From a virus: DNA of 34,609 nt. Numbering within the stretch: the first letter of the stretch is position 1; each line of letters begins with the position of its first letter. Below, piece by piece: positions 6,723-13,465 of the stretch. The stretch covers positions 1 through 34,609 of IMG/VR virus record IMGVR_UViG_3300020470_000091; one strand, 5' to 3'. The translations under genes were made by a program, and so were the position numbers. Below the pieces are notes generated by a model. The model ran no database searches. It was not told where the DNA came from and saw only the letters and a program-made list of their open reading frames with translations.

Positions 6723-8783
6723 ATGACGAATACCACTGACAAATCAGTTGACCCTATGTCTCTACAGAGAACAAGAGGAGAAAAGGGTAAATTTGATACA
6801 AATGAAAAATGGCAGAAAAAGGTCGAAGAATCTAATAAAGTACAGGAAACTGAACTTAAGAACAACAACAAAGAACTTCAAAAACAAGGTAAGTTAACAG
6901 AAGACCAAGCCAAAAGATCAGAAGACCTTCTGGAATCACTCCAGAAGGTTCAGATGGATGCAAGAGCAAAAATGATGAACCCAGAAGTTCATCAAGAAAT
7001 GGCTGCATCTATTGGTATTCAAAAAGATGCATTCATAATGCATACTAAACAACAAGCAGATGCAGAACAGCAGAAACTTGAACTCCAAAATCAAATAAAA
7101 GCAATAGAAGAGAATAATCTTCAATCAACTCAAGCAGGTTGGGAGAAGAGAAATGAACTTCAATCACAAATTGATGCAATCGATAAGAAGAATGAAGATT
7201 GGGGTAAGAACAATAACAGTATTCTATTTGGAATTAAATCATGGACTAAAAAGACTTGGGAAGAGATTGGTAAACAATCTTATGGTGATATCCTTAGTTC
7301 TGGATTTGGTGATTTAAAATCTGACTTCATGGGTCTTATGGGGCCTGCAAGTTCAGTATTAGCAAACATTCCATTCCTTAAACCTATCGCATCTATAACT
7401 GGTAAACTTCTCATGAAGACTATCCATGCTCTTACTAGAACTGAGTTCTGGGAAAAGACCAAGATGGCAATGGCAAAACTCCGAGACAAACTCACACTAA
7501 AACAGTGGAGAATGGAAAGGAGAGATAAGAAGAAAGAGAAGAAGAAACCTATGAAGGTCGAAATCGAACAGAAAGGTGGAGACAAAGGTGATAAAGATGG
7601 TGGTGGTGGAATGGGCATGGTCATGAAACTTAGAGGACTTGCTATGGTTCTACCAATGTTGGCTGCACCAATAAGACTCTTAGGTATGACTCTTGCTTCT
7701 ATGGCACCAATTGCAGGGCCAATGGTGGTAGGTGCTGGTGCATTAGGACTTGCACTTGCAGCGTTAGGTGCTGGTGCTGGTGTTGGACTAATGGTACTAG
7801 GTGCTGGTCTTGTAGTAGTTGGTGCTGGTATGGTTAAACTTGCAGATGGATTTGAAGCATTCACTGAGTTAGAAGGTGAAAAGATTCGTGCAAACATATC
7901 AGAGATTGGTAAGTCTATGGGATGGTTACTTGCAATGGCATGGATAGGAACAATAGCATCTATTGCTGGTAAATTATCTGGTGGTCTACCAGACCTTGCA
8001 AACTCATTCAAATCATTTGACCCTACTATAGAAGGTAATGTAGATGGTAAAGAAGTTGCAGCGAATATCAATGCACTTGGTACTGCAATGGAATCATTAG
8101 GTTCAATTACATCTACTTCACTAGGTGCATCATTTAAAGGTTGGGTTGGTAGTTTCTTCACTGATGATGGTGAATCACCAATGCAGAAATTAGCAAATGA
8201 CCTTAAAGCATTTGAAACAGTAGATGGAGAAAAACTTGCACTTGCAGCTCCTGGCATCATAACCCTATCGTCTGCAATGAATGAATGGGGTAAGAATGCA
8301 CCAGAAACAGGTGTATGGGATGCAATAGGTGCTGGTTTAGGTTCCTTGTTTGGTACTGATATGATGTCTACTCTAGACAAGGTTGCAAACTTACCGCCAG
8401 GCATTGATAAGAAAGCAGAAGCACTTAAGTCTGTTGGAGAAGCATTTGATTCTCTTGGACAAGGTATTAAAAACCTCAATGACCAAGATTTAGATAGGTG
8501 GTGGAAGTATGTAGTTAAAGGTTTAGAAAGAGTAGACCATGTAACCATTACACCATCTGTTGCAGTTGCAAATGTTGAAGGGATGATGACTATGGGAGCA
8601 AAACATGGTGTCGTAATCAACCAAGCAGCTGGAGTAGCATCCTCATCAGCACCAACAGTAAACACAATGGCAATGCAAAGTGTTGCTAACAATGTAGTTA
8701 ATGCAAACACTAGAAAAACCTATGTTGCACAAGGTGTTAAATCAATTCAGGCACAAAATATCTCTGACCAGAGATTAAGATAA
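6723..8783 (+). CDS. Tail tape-measure protein (gp29-like)
   Basis: The largest plus-strand protein (686 residues). Residues 20-165 are Glu/Lys/Gln-rich and predicted coiled coil; residues 240-285 are strongly basic (KKEKKKPMKVE); residues 296-380 form long Gly/Ala/Met/Leu-rich hydrophobic runs (APIAGPMVVGAGALGLALAA type), and the C-terminal third is mixed alpha-helical. This layout, and its place after the gp26/gp51-like chaperone region, is what tape measures show. Such proteins set tail length and may assist DNA passage through the membrane. T4 gp29 is 590 residues; greater length is unremarkable. A TCTCTGACCAGAGA inverted repeat lies at the very end of the coding region. Confidence 0.75.
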   Translation: MTNTTDKSVDPMSLQRTRGEKGKFDTNEKWQKKVEESNKVQETELKNNNKELQKQGKLTEDQAKRSEDLLESLQKVQMDARAKMMNPEVHQEMAASIGIQKDAFIMHTKQQADAEQQKLELQNQIKAIEENNLQSTQAGWEKRNELQSQIDAIDKKNEDWGKNNNSILFGIKSWTKKTWEEIGKQSYGDILSSGFGDLKSDFMGLMGPASSVLANIPFLKPIASITGKLLMKTIHALTRTEFWEKTKMAMAKLRDKLTLKQWRMERRDKKKEKKKPMKVEIEQKGGDKGDKDGGGGMGMVMKLRGLAMVLPMLAAPIRLLGMTLASMAPIAGPMVVGAGALGLALAALGAGAGVGLMVLGAGLVVVGAGMVKLADGFEAFTELEGEKIRANISEIGKSMGWLLAMAWIGTIASIAGKLSGGLPDLANSFKSFDPTIEGNVDGKEVAANINALGTAMESLGSITSTSLGASFKGWVGSFFTDDGESPMQKLANDLKAFETVDGEKLALAAPGIITLSSAMNEWGKNAPETGVWDAIGAGLGSLFGTDMMSTLDKVANLPPGIDKKAEALKSVGEAFDSLGQGIKNLNDQDLDRWWKYVVKGLERVDHVTITPSVAVANVEGMMTMGAKHGVVINQAAGVASSSAPTVNTMAMQSVANNVVNANTRKTYVAQGVKSIQAQNISDQRLR

Positions 8784-8949
8784 GTTGATTGACTGGCCCC
8801 TTCACCCGCCGTCTAATCCGATACTACTCTGCCGCTGTTAGTATCTTTCCTCGTTTCTTATACCTAACCCTCGACCCTTCGTTGGTATAGAATCTCCAGA
8901 TTCCATTGGTGGTTTATCTGGCCCCCGCAATAGTTTTAGTCGTGCATAA
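8784..8949 (-). ncRNA. GC-rich hairpin-rich island, candidate structured RNA
   Basis: This intergenic stretch between convergent genes is unlike its surroundings: 73 of 150 bases at 8791-8940 are G or C by hand count. On the minus strand it follows a perfect late promoter. Three stems are visible: 8887-8894 with 8899-8906 (8 bp, one G-U, 4-nt loop); 8837-8845 with 8860-8868 (8 bp around one bulge); and 8820-8826 with 8839-8845 (7 bp, 12-nt loop). The last two share one arm and exclude each other. CTGGCCCC occurs at 8793-8800 and 8918-8925. No convincing ORF is present; a 22-codon ATG frame exists on the minus strand. The strand is inferred from the promoter. Confidence 0.4.
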
Positions 8950-8957
8950 TATTTATA
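8950..8957 (-). promoter_or_regulatory. T4-type late promoter facing the GC-rich island
   Basis: A perfect TATAAATA lies on the minus strand just after the gp32 stop codon. It would transcribe 8944 to 8784, the hairpin-rich island, and then run antisense into the tape-measure gene. No downstream minus-strand gene exists before 3674, so if used it makes a non-coding or antisense RNA. Confidence 0.45.
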
Positions 8958-8980
8958 TAAAATTCAAGTTTGACTAAAAC

Positions 8981-9877
8981 TTAATTTACATCATTCGCAA
9001 GTTTTTCAAAGTACGACATGTTGTCGTCCTCATCTGCATCTGTACTTGGTATAGAAGTTTCAGATACACTTGGCATTGGTGATGGTTGTGCAACATCAGT
9101 CATATCTTCTGACCTACTCGCTGCAGTAGCAGTTGGAACTGCAAGTCCTAAAACTCTATCGAGTTTCTCTTTCAGTTCGTCATAAGATTTAAACTGGTCT
9201 GGTGCGATTACACCTTGCAGTGAATGTTGTGAATTCCAAGTTGCTTCCAACTGGTCATCATTATCAAACAATGGAGCAGCAGCACTGAACTCTGACTTAT
9301 CATAGTTCCAGAAACCATCTACTTTTCTTAGTTTGATTTTAAAGTTTGCACCTTCCCACAAGTCAAAAGGATTAACTGGTGTTTCATCCTCAAATTGTGG
9401 TTGCATTTTATCTTTCAACATCTCGAAGATTTTCTTCCCAAATCTGTATAGGAATACTTTACCTTCATTCTCTGGATGTGCTGGGTCAGAAACAACATAT
9501 ATGTTAGAAACATAATGTAGTCTTCGTTTCTGTTTCCTTGCAATATCCTTATTGGCTTCAACACCAGAGTTCCAGAGTTCAGTATTGTACTCTGATACTG
9601 GGTCTTGTTTATTGAGAGTCGTTAAACTTTTCTCAATATACCAACCACCTGGCCCTTGAAAACCATGATCCCAATACTGAACCCAAGGCATGTCTTCACC
9701 AGTTGGTGCAGGCAAGAACCTTACTTCAGCATAACCATTACCAGATTTATCCATTTCTATTTTCCAGAAACGATCATCAGCAAAGGATTTTTGGGTATTA
9801 TTACCACCAGAGGTCTCTAGTGATTTTTGCAGTGTATCGAACCCACTGCGGGATTTCTTTAAGTCTTGAAAAGACAT
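8981..9877 (-). CDS. 32: Single-stranded DNA-binding protein gp32
   Basis: A 298-residue gp32 homologue: residues 1-20 form the basic cooperativity domain (SFQDLKKSRSGFDTLQK), the core has FWKIEMDKSGNGYAEVRFLP, WDHGFQGPGGWYIEKSLTT, RKQKRRLHYVSNIYVVSDP and NPFDLWEGANFKIKLRKVDG, and the tail (STDADEDDNMSYFEKL) is acidic, as needed to contact replication partners. T4 gp32 binds zinc with one His and three Cys; this protein has no cysteine at all and reads DPVSEYN where the Cys pair should be. It is last in the gp33-bS21-gp59 operon and has a GAGGAG Shine-Dalgarno. It coats ssDNA in replication, recombination and repair. Confidence 0.93.
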   Translation of the reverse strand: MSFQDLKKSRSGFDTLQKSLETSGGNNTQKSFADDRFWKIEMDKSGNGYAEVRFLPAPTGEDMPWVQYWDHGFQGPGGWYIEKSLTTLNKQDPVSEYNTELWNSGVEANKDIARKQKRRLHYVSNIYVVSDPAHPENEGKVFLYRFGKKIFEMLKDKMQPQFEDETPVNPFDLWEGANFKIKLRKVDGFWNYDKSEFSAAAPLFDNDDQLEATWNSQHSLQGVIAPDQFKSYDELKEKLDRVLGLAVPTATAASRSEDMTDVAQPSPMPSVSETSIPSTDADEDDNMSYFEKLANDVN

Positions 9878-9901
9878 AATTTACTCCTCGTATTTATCGT
9901 A

Positions 9902-10750
9902 TTAATCGTATAACACTTCGTGTGTCAGAAGGTGAACACTAAGTTCATCCTTCATATAATAATAATTTATGTTTTGGAATCTGTCAAGCAAAACTTTCAG
10001 TTGATTTGTCTGAGACATCCAACCTCTTTCGTCTTCCTCTTTCAGTCTAGTGTTCTCTGGGTCATCTAATGTCCCATAACATCTAGTTCCAGCATAAATA
10101 TTATTATAAGTATTTATATCATAGTTCCAGATGGAATCGAATCCAACATAAACTATGTTATCATACTTTCCTGTCATGGATGCCATTGCACTTGCAGTGG
10201 TTCCACAAAAGAAATTCTCGAACAAGAAAGGGTCATCTTCTGGCCCTCTCACTTCTGTAATTCTGTAATCTTCTTCTATACCTATCGCTTGCATTTCTAG
10301 GATACCTACATTCCCATTACCCTTTCCATGCATAGTGATATGTGTATGTTCTGGTCTTATCCATTCTCTCACTGGGACATCCATTGTTGATTTAATCACT
10401 GGATATTCTTCATCCCTATGTAATGGTTCTGTCCATTCTCCAGAGAAATAACATTTGTTGTACTTAGGGTATGCTGATTCAGCACACTCACCCATGATAC
10501 TAACATCTACTATTGTAAGGTAGTCTGGAGTATAGTCTCTAAACAGTGCATTACAACCCCATACATCCCCGCCAAGCACATCTAAGTTCAATCCTATCCT
10601 AGACTGTCCATTACCTATGATATATGCAGTCCTTAATTGGTCTAACATTAGGTATGATGTATGTGGTAAATTCTTATTCAATGTCTCTAGTGCAGTTGGT
10701 TGTAGACTGCTGTAATCAAAGTGTAAAGGTTTGTCATTTCGTCCAAACAT
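9902..10750 (-). CDS. Conserved phage protein with GNGxSR motif (possible GT42/DUF115-like fold)
   Basis: This 282-residue protein contains AYIIGNGQSR at residues 42-51, then VWGCNALFRDYTPDYLTIVD at 63-82, followed by FFCGTTASAMASM and NIVYVGFDSIW. The GNGxS...CN pattern resembles the nucleotide-sugar-binding start of GT42 sialyltransferases and the DUF115/MptE-like Rossmann proteins, where it sits at the N-terminus of a parallel beta sheet. That relation is recalled, not tested. It lies between gp59 (17-nt overlap) and gp32, an odd place for a sugar enzyme. A DNA-modification or surface-glycan role is possible, but I assign no function. Confidence 0.75.
   Translation of the reverse strand: MFGRNDKPLHFDYSSLQPTALETLNKNLPHTSYLMLDQLRTAYIIGNGQSRIGLNLDVLGGDVWGCNALFRDYTPDYLTIVDVSIMGECAESAYPKYNKCYFSGEWTEPLHRDEEYPVIKSTMDVPVREWIRPEHTHITMHGKGNGNVGILEMQAIGIEEDYRITEVRGPEDDPFLFENFFCGTTASAMASMTGKYDNIVYVGFDSIWNYDINTYNNIYAGTRCYGTLDDPENTRLKEEDERGWMSQTNQLKVLLDRFQNINYYYMKDELSVHLLTHEVLYD
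10112..10119 (-). promoter_or_regulatory. Possible internal late promoter upstream of gp32
   Basis: A perfect TATAAATACT occurs on the sense strand inside the GNG-motif gene, about 235 bp before the gp32 start. It could give late gp32 expression. It is inside AT-rich coding sequence, where it may be chance. Confidence 0.3.
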
Positions 10751-11327
10751 CTATCATTATCTCACTCACTTTCTTTTTATCATATGGAAGAAATGGTATC
10801 AATTTCTTCATTCTTGTTTTAAATTCTGGCCAAACATACTCTTCTTCTATAGGTAAGGCATCGGTGAATTGTAACCTTGATTCAATGAGTCCATATGTAA
10901 TGGGACTAATAGTTCTGGATAAGACACTACGACAAATAACTGGATGAGTATTATTATCGCAAGTAAATAAAGTATCCAACCCCTCTGTAGATGATTCCAG
11001 AACTTCACAATCTCTTCTGAAACTGTATGTAAGACTTTGTATGTACTTCTTATAAGATTTGTAATTGTTTTCACATTCTTTTCCTAACATGTCGCCTATC
11101 CATATATCTTCATGGATAAAGTTAGATATAAAGAAGTCCTTAAGTTCTCCTTTATACTTTTTGCCGACCTTCGCAAAGTGGTATTTATCTTTTCTCTTAA
11201 GGTAACTATCAAATGTGGCACTCTTAACTTTTCCATTATACTTCACCCAATCATAATCAGATGTAAAATGAAGTTTAAGTGATAAGTAAAGTGTATATGC
11301 ATCAAATCCTTGTCTTGAGTCTACCAT
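10734..11327 (-). CDS. 59: DNA helicase loader gp59
   Basis: A 197-residue match to T4 gp59 (217 residues): the N-terminal MVDSRQGFDAYTLYLSLKLHF, then DYDWVKYNGKV, YLKRKDKYHFAKVGKKY, and DFFISNFIHEDIWIGDM align by eye with the corresponding T4 segments (KYDVIKYNW, RRDKYFFQKL, LIFISNLVANQDAWIGD). gp59 binds forked DNA and gp32 and loads the gp41 helicase during origin- and recombination-dependent replication. Its ATG overlaps the end of the bS21 gene by 7 nt and it lies in the same operon as gp32, its direct partner. Confidence 0.9.
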   Translation of the reverse strand: MVDSRQGFDAYTLYLSLKLHFTSDYDWVKYNGKVKSATFDSYLKRKDKYHFAKVGKKYKGELKDFFISNFIHEDIWIGDMLGKECENNYKSYKKYIQSLTYSFRRDCEVLESSTEGLDTLFTCDNNTHPVICRSVLSRTISPITYGLIESRLQFTDALPIEEEYVWPEFKTRMKKLIPFLPYDKKKVSEIMIDVWTK

Positions 11328-11602
11328 ATTGAAGTTTGTTTTCTTCTCATTTCTGCTTCTGCTTCACGAATCTTCTGTAACTGAATCTTTCGTTTCTTAT
11401 CGTTAATCTTCTTCTGTCTCAATTCAGAAGGTTTAACATAATACTGTCTTCGTCTAACTTCTTGGATGATTCCATCCCTTTCGACTTTCTTCTTGAATGC
11501 CCTCAACAGTTGGTCAAAGGATGGTTTCCTATTCTTCTTCTGGAACTTCTTATTCCTTTGGTAACCTTTTTGTTGTTGTGGTCTTCTATATGGTTTTGAC
11601 AT
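11321..11602 (-). CDS. rpsU: Ribosomal protein bS21 homologue
   Basis: Residues 28-68 show the S21 core: FDQLLRAFKKKVERDGII, then QEVRRRQYYVKPSELRQKK, comparable to bacterial S21 ([26 protein letters not shown]). The whole protein is 93 residues and very basic, with a Gln/Lys/Arg-rich N-terminal extension of about 25 residues not found in the shorter bacterial proteins. bS21 is a small-subunit protein near the mRNA Shine-Dalgarno/anti-Shine-Dalgarno helix, so a phage copy could alter initiation on host ribosomes. Phage-encoded bS21 is known from marine phages. The ATG shares a base with the preceding stop (TAATG), and the stop overlaps gp59. Confidence 0.85.
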   Translation of the reverse strand: MSKPYRRPQQQKGYQRNKKFQKKNRKPSFDQLLRAFKKKVERDGIIQEVRRRQYYVKPSELRQKKINDKKRKIQLQKIREAEAEMRRKQTSIW

Positions 11603-11766
11603 TATCTTCCTTGGCCCCTATACGCCTTATGTGATCTTTTTTTCGATTTGTTCATCGTTGACATGGCAATCTTTACCTTTCTACTTCTACCACCTGTACC
11701 CTGTGATGAACACTTTCTGGTTGGTGTTACTGCTTTAATCGTAAATGCACTTCTTCTTTTTGCCAT
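11602..11766 (-). CDS. Small basic conserved protein (54 aa)
   Basis: A 54-residue ORF starting MAKRRSAFTIKAVTPTRK and ending KSKKRSHKAYRGQGR. It is almost entirely basic and Ser/Thr/Gly-rich. The same pattern, including the C-terminal YRGQGR, occurs beside gp33 or S21 in marine T4-like phages as far as I recall. It begins 3 nt after the gp33 stop, and its own stop overlaps the bS21 ATG, so all three are translated as a unit. Charge suggests nucleic acid or ribosome binding, but this is inference. Confidence 0.75.
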   Translation of the reverse strand: MAKRRSAFTIKAVTPTRKCSSQGTGGRSRKVKIAMSTMNKSKKRSHKAYRGQGR

Positions 11767-11769
11767 GTT

Positions 11770-12009
11770 TTATGTTTCAAATTTTGTTAAAGTTCCTTTA
11801 CCTCTCTTTGTGTTGGGTTTTAAGAAATTTAGGTTAGTTGCATCCGCCTCTATCTTTTCTTTTAGTGGTGGAGTTATAAGATGCTTGACCGATTGTGGGT
11901 CTAGATAATGTTGTTCACAAAAGACTACTATCGCATCAATGTAGTTCATGTTTTTGTCTGCAACTAATTCCTCTATTGCAGCTGTGAATCGTTTTTTCGT
12001 AATTATCAT
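11770..12009 (-). CDS. 33: Late transcription coactivator gp33
   Basis: A 79-residue protein with MNYIDAIVVFCEQHYLDPQS followed by VKHLITPPLKEKIEADATNLNFLKP. This matches T4 gp33 (GMSYLEATTAFLEENSI, then KFIPSGIIEKIQSEAIDENLLRP). gp33 bridges the beta flap of host RNA polymerase and the gp45 sliding clamp, coupling late transcription to replication. It is shorter than T4 gp33 (112 residues), losing the N-terminal part, as in marine relatives. It is the first gene of the operon and lies 18 nt after the -10 of a sigma70-type promoter, with no clear Shine-Dalgarno. TATAAATA late promoters in the window are the expected targets of its complex. Confidence 0.82.
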   Translation of the reverse strand: MIITKKRFTAAIEELVADKNMNYIDAIVVFCEQHYLDPQSVKHLITPPLKEKIEADATNLNFLKPNTKRGKGTLTKFET

Positions 12010-12027
12010 TTTTTTATCTACTATATT

Positions 12028-12055
12028 ATTATCTCATGGATTCTTTATTTGTCAA
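12028..12055 (-). promoter_or_regulatory. Class B sigma70-type promoter for the gp33-gp32 operon
   Basis: TTGACA, a 16-nt spacer ending in TGA, then GATAAT (extended -10). The longer string TTGACAAAT, 9 variable nt, ATGAGATAATAATAT is repeated exactly, with identical spacing, at the primase promoter (29.78 kb). Confidence 0.75.
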
Positions 12056-12071
12056 GTAAAAAGTTTTGCAT

Positions 12072-12079
12072 TATAAATA
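12072..12079 (+). promoter_or_regulatory. T4-type late promoter for a tiny membrane peptide
   Basis: A perfect TATAAATA on the plus strand, divergent from the gp33 promoter. The predicted leader of about 55 nt contains AAGGAG at 12117-12122 before the ATG at 12140. Confidence 0.65.
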
Positions 12080-12139
12080 ATATCGATGTGTTGGAATAAA
12101 CCAGCATTATAATACTAAGGAGTTTTACTAAAATATAAA

Positions 12140-12268
12140 ATGGGCCACCTAAGAAGTGTACTGGCCAAGAACAAAGATGAATTGGAAACATTAAGGGATA
12201 TCCTAGAATTTACATTCTGTCTGATAACACCGCTTGCAATCCCAGTCCTACTAATGTATCTTGCATAA
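12140..12268 (+). CDS. Tiny single-helix membrane peptide (42 aa)
   Basis: An ORF of 42 residues beginning MGHLRSVLAKNKDELETLRD and ending with a hydrophobic stretch (TFCLITPLAIPVLLMYLA) that can span a membrane. It has its own late promoter and a fairly distant AAGGAG (17 nt before the ATG, longer than ideal). Its TAA abuts, without a gap, the stop codon of the convergent exonuclease gene. Size and topology recall small phage lysis-control or holin-type peptides; no homology is claimed. Confidence 0.6.
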   Translation: MGHLRSVLAKNKDELETLRDILEFTFCLITPLAIPVLLMYLA

Positions 12269-12940
12269 TTATTTACCATACTGTTCTCTATACTCGTTTC
12301 TAAGAGTAACCAATTGGTCTACCCAACGATCACTTGGTTCATCAATAAACAATTGAGAAGTACCATCGGACACTGCAATTAGTGTAACGATAGATTCAAC
12401 ACGCTCTCCAGTTCTTTCCTCAAACATTTTTGCATATGCAGTCTCTTGACAAAAGTAATTTGTTATCCATTCTGGTTTCTTTGGTTTAGCACTCGTTTTA
12501 AAATCGATGACTGCAAGTTTACCATGCCACTCTGCAATACAATCTACTCTACCAGCAAGTTGTAGTTCATCACCATAAAGTGGTGCCTCAAGTGCATGGA
12601 CTGTTCCAATCTCATCCAGAAGTTGTTTTACTGAATTGAATGCAAGTTGTGTTGTAGGCATTGCAGTCTTATACTTCTCTTCAAAGTTATCACTTCTGAT
12701 ATAATCTTCAAATAATTGGTGTGCAGATGTACCATGTCTACTTGCTTGAGTTGATATCTTATTTGCTTTCTTTTCACCAACTCTCTTTCTCCACTGTTTG
12801 ATTGCTTTCTTATTTGCAAGTCCAGTAACAGATGTTACTGATGGGTAGTTGTTACCATCTGGTGTGGTATAATATCTTTTCCCATCTATATTTGTTGTAG
12901 GAAGTTTCTGAAAGTTGTAGTCTAATATTGTATGTGTCAT
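12269..12940 (-). CDS. RecB/Cas4-like PD-(D/E)XK exonuclease
   Basis: A 223-residue nuclease with the RecB-family motifs in order: GTSAHQLFEDY around residue 74, E119 in HALEAPLY, GRVDCIAEWHGKLAVIDFKTS with D133, D146 and K148, and the QETAYA motif (Q165, Y169). These are the catalytic and Q-x-x-x-Y residues of PD-(D/E)XK exonucleases found widely in marine T4-like phages. Likely roles are degradation of host DNA or processing of recombination ends. Its ATG overlaps the stop of the upstream FmdB-like gene (ATGA), so it is the last member of a tightly coupled five-gene operon. Confidence 0.85.
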   Translation of the reverse strand: MTHTILDYNFQKLPTTNIDGKRYYTTPDGNNYPSVTSVTGLANKKAIKQWRKRVGEKKANKISTQASRHGTSAHQLFEDYIRSDNFEEKYKTAMPTTQLAFNSVKQLLDEIGTVHALEAPLYGDELQLAGRVDCIAEWHGKLAVIDFKTSAKPKKPEWITNYFCQETAYAKMFEERTGERVESIVTLIAVSDGTSQLFIDEPSDRWVDQLVTLRNEYREQYGK

Positions 12941-13245
12941 GTTAATTTATCTAATCCATGTTTTTTAATTACTTGGTCTCTCTTCACTTCTGATGCAGTT
13001 CTAGTCTTGACTTGTTTTGCAAGTGCAGATTGTGGATGTTTATCTGCAACCTTATGTAATACTTCGTTGAATCCACCTTTACCACCCATGTTGGTTCTGT
13101 CTCCAGACTTACTAATAATCTGTGGTGCTTGAACCATTCTTTTAATATGTGGGTTCTCTTCTAGGTAAGTATCTGCTTCAGATATACCCATAAACTTTTC
13201 AAACTCTTCACCTGTTTCAGTGTTTTGAAATACATAAGTAGGCAT
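12937..13245 (-). CDS. Small FmdB-like protein lacking zinc cysteines
   Basis: A 102-residue protein starting MPTYVFQNTETGEEFEKFM, the opening of FmdB-type putative regulatory proteins, but without the CxxC pairs those proteins use to bind zinc. The remainder (RMVQAPQIISKSGDRTNMGG and a basic C-terminus) is predicted helical. Similar cysteine-free versions occur in marine T4-like phages. It is coupled at both ends: its ATG overlaps the stop of a 26-residue ORF at TAATG, and its stop overlaps the exonuclease start. Function unknown. Confidence 0.72.
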   Translation of the reverse strand: MPTYVFQNTETGEEFEKFMGISEADTYLEENPHIKRMVQAPQIISKSGDRTNMGGKGGFNEVLHKVADKHPQSALAKQVKTRTASEVKRDQVIKKHGLDKLT

Positions 13246-13325
13246 TAATCTCTATCCTCTTTACTGAATATACTCCAGAAGAGTATCCAGATAGTTCTGA
13301 GGATAGGAAGTCGTTCTATGTTCAT
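13245..13325 (-). CDS. Micro-ORF, 26 aa with a hydrophobic helix
   Basis: Encodes MNIERLPILRTIWILFWSIF and a charged end (SKEDRD). The start overlaps the previous stop as ATGA, and its stop overlaps the next start as TAATG. This double coupling, rather than homology, is the reason to call it. A single membrane helix is likely. Confidence 0.5.
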   Translation of the reverse strand: MNIERLPILRTIWILFWSIFSKEDRD

Positions 13326-13465
13326 GATACTCTTATCCTCTTCTCTAGGGTCTCAATCTGTTTGAGTTGTTCTTTGGTGGGTTCTTTTATAGTCTGTAGT
13401 CTTTCTAATGCTCTAGACCTTCTTGCTTGTCTTCCACCTGTATGACTAAATTTTCTTAACTTCAT
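13322..13465 (-). CDS. Small basic protein, 47 aa
   Basis: Begins MKLRKFSHTGGRQARRSRAL and continues as an amphipathic helix (ERLQTIKEPTKEQLKQIETL). It overlaps both neighbours by 4 nt in ATGA junctions. The basic N-terminus followed by a helix suggests nucleic acid binding, with no recognised family. Confidence 0.6.
   Translation of the reverse strand: MKLRKFSHTGGRQARRSRALERLQTIKEPTKEQLKQIETLEKRIRVS

Noticed and set aside
7280-8710. Long 476-residue open frame on the minus strand opposite the tape-measure gene
   Set aside because: It is a shadow of a real coding region: Ser/Pro/Ala-rich low-complexity composition, antisense to a convincing tape-measure protein, with no Shine-Dalgarno seen and no family pattern.
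8822-8906. 22-codon minus-strand ORF (MESGDSIPTKGRGLGIRNEERY) in the GC-rich island
   Set aside because: No Shine-Dalgarno and the ATG sits in an 8-bp hairpin stem; the island is better explained as structured non-coding DNA or RNA.
9891-9898. GATAAATA just upstream of gp32 as a late promoter
   Set aside because: One mismatch to TATAAATA, and the expected start site would fall after the GAGGAG Shine-Dalgarno, removing it. The Shine-Dalgarno alone explains the sequence.
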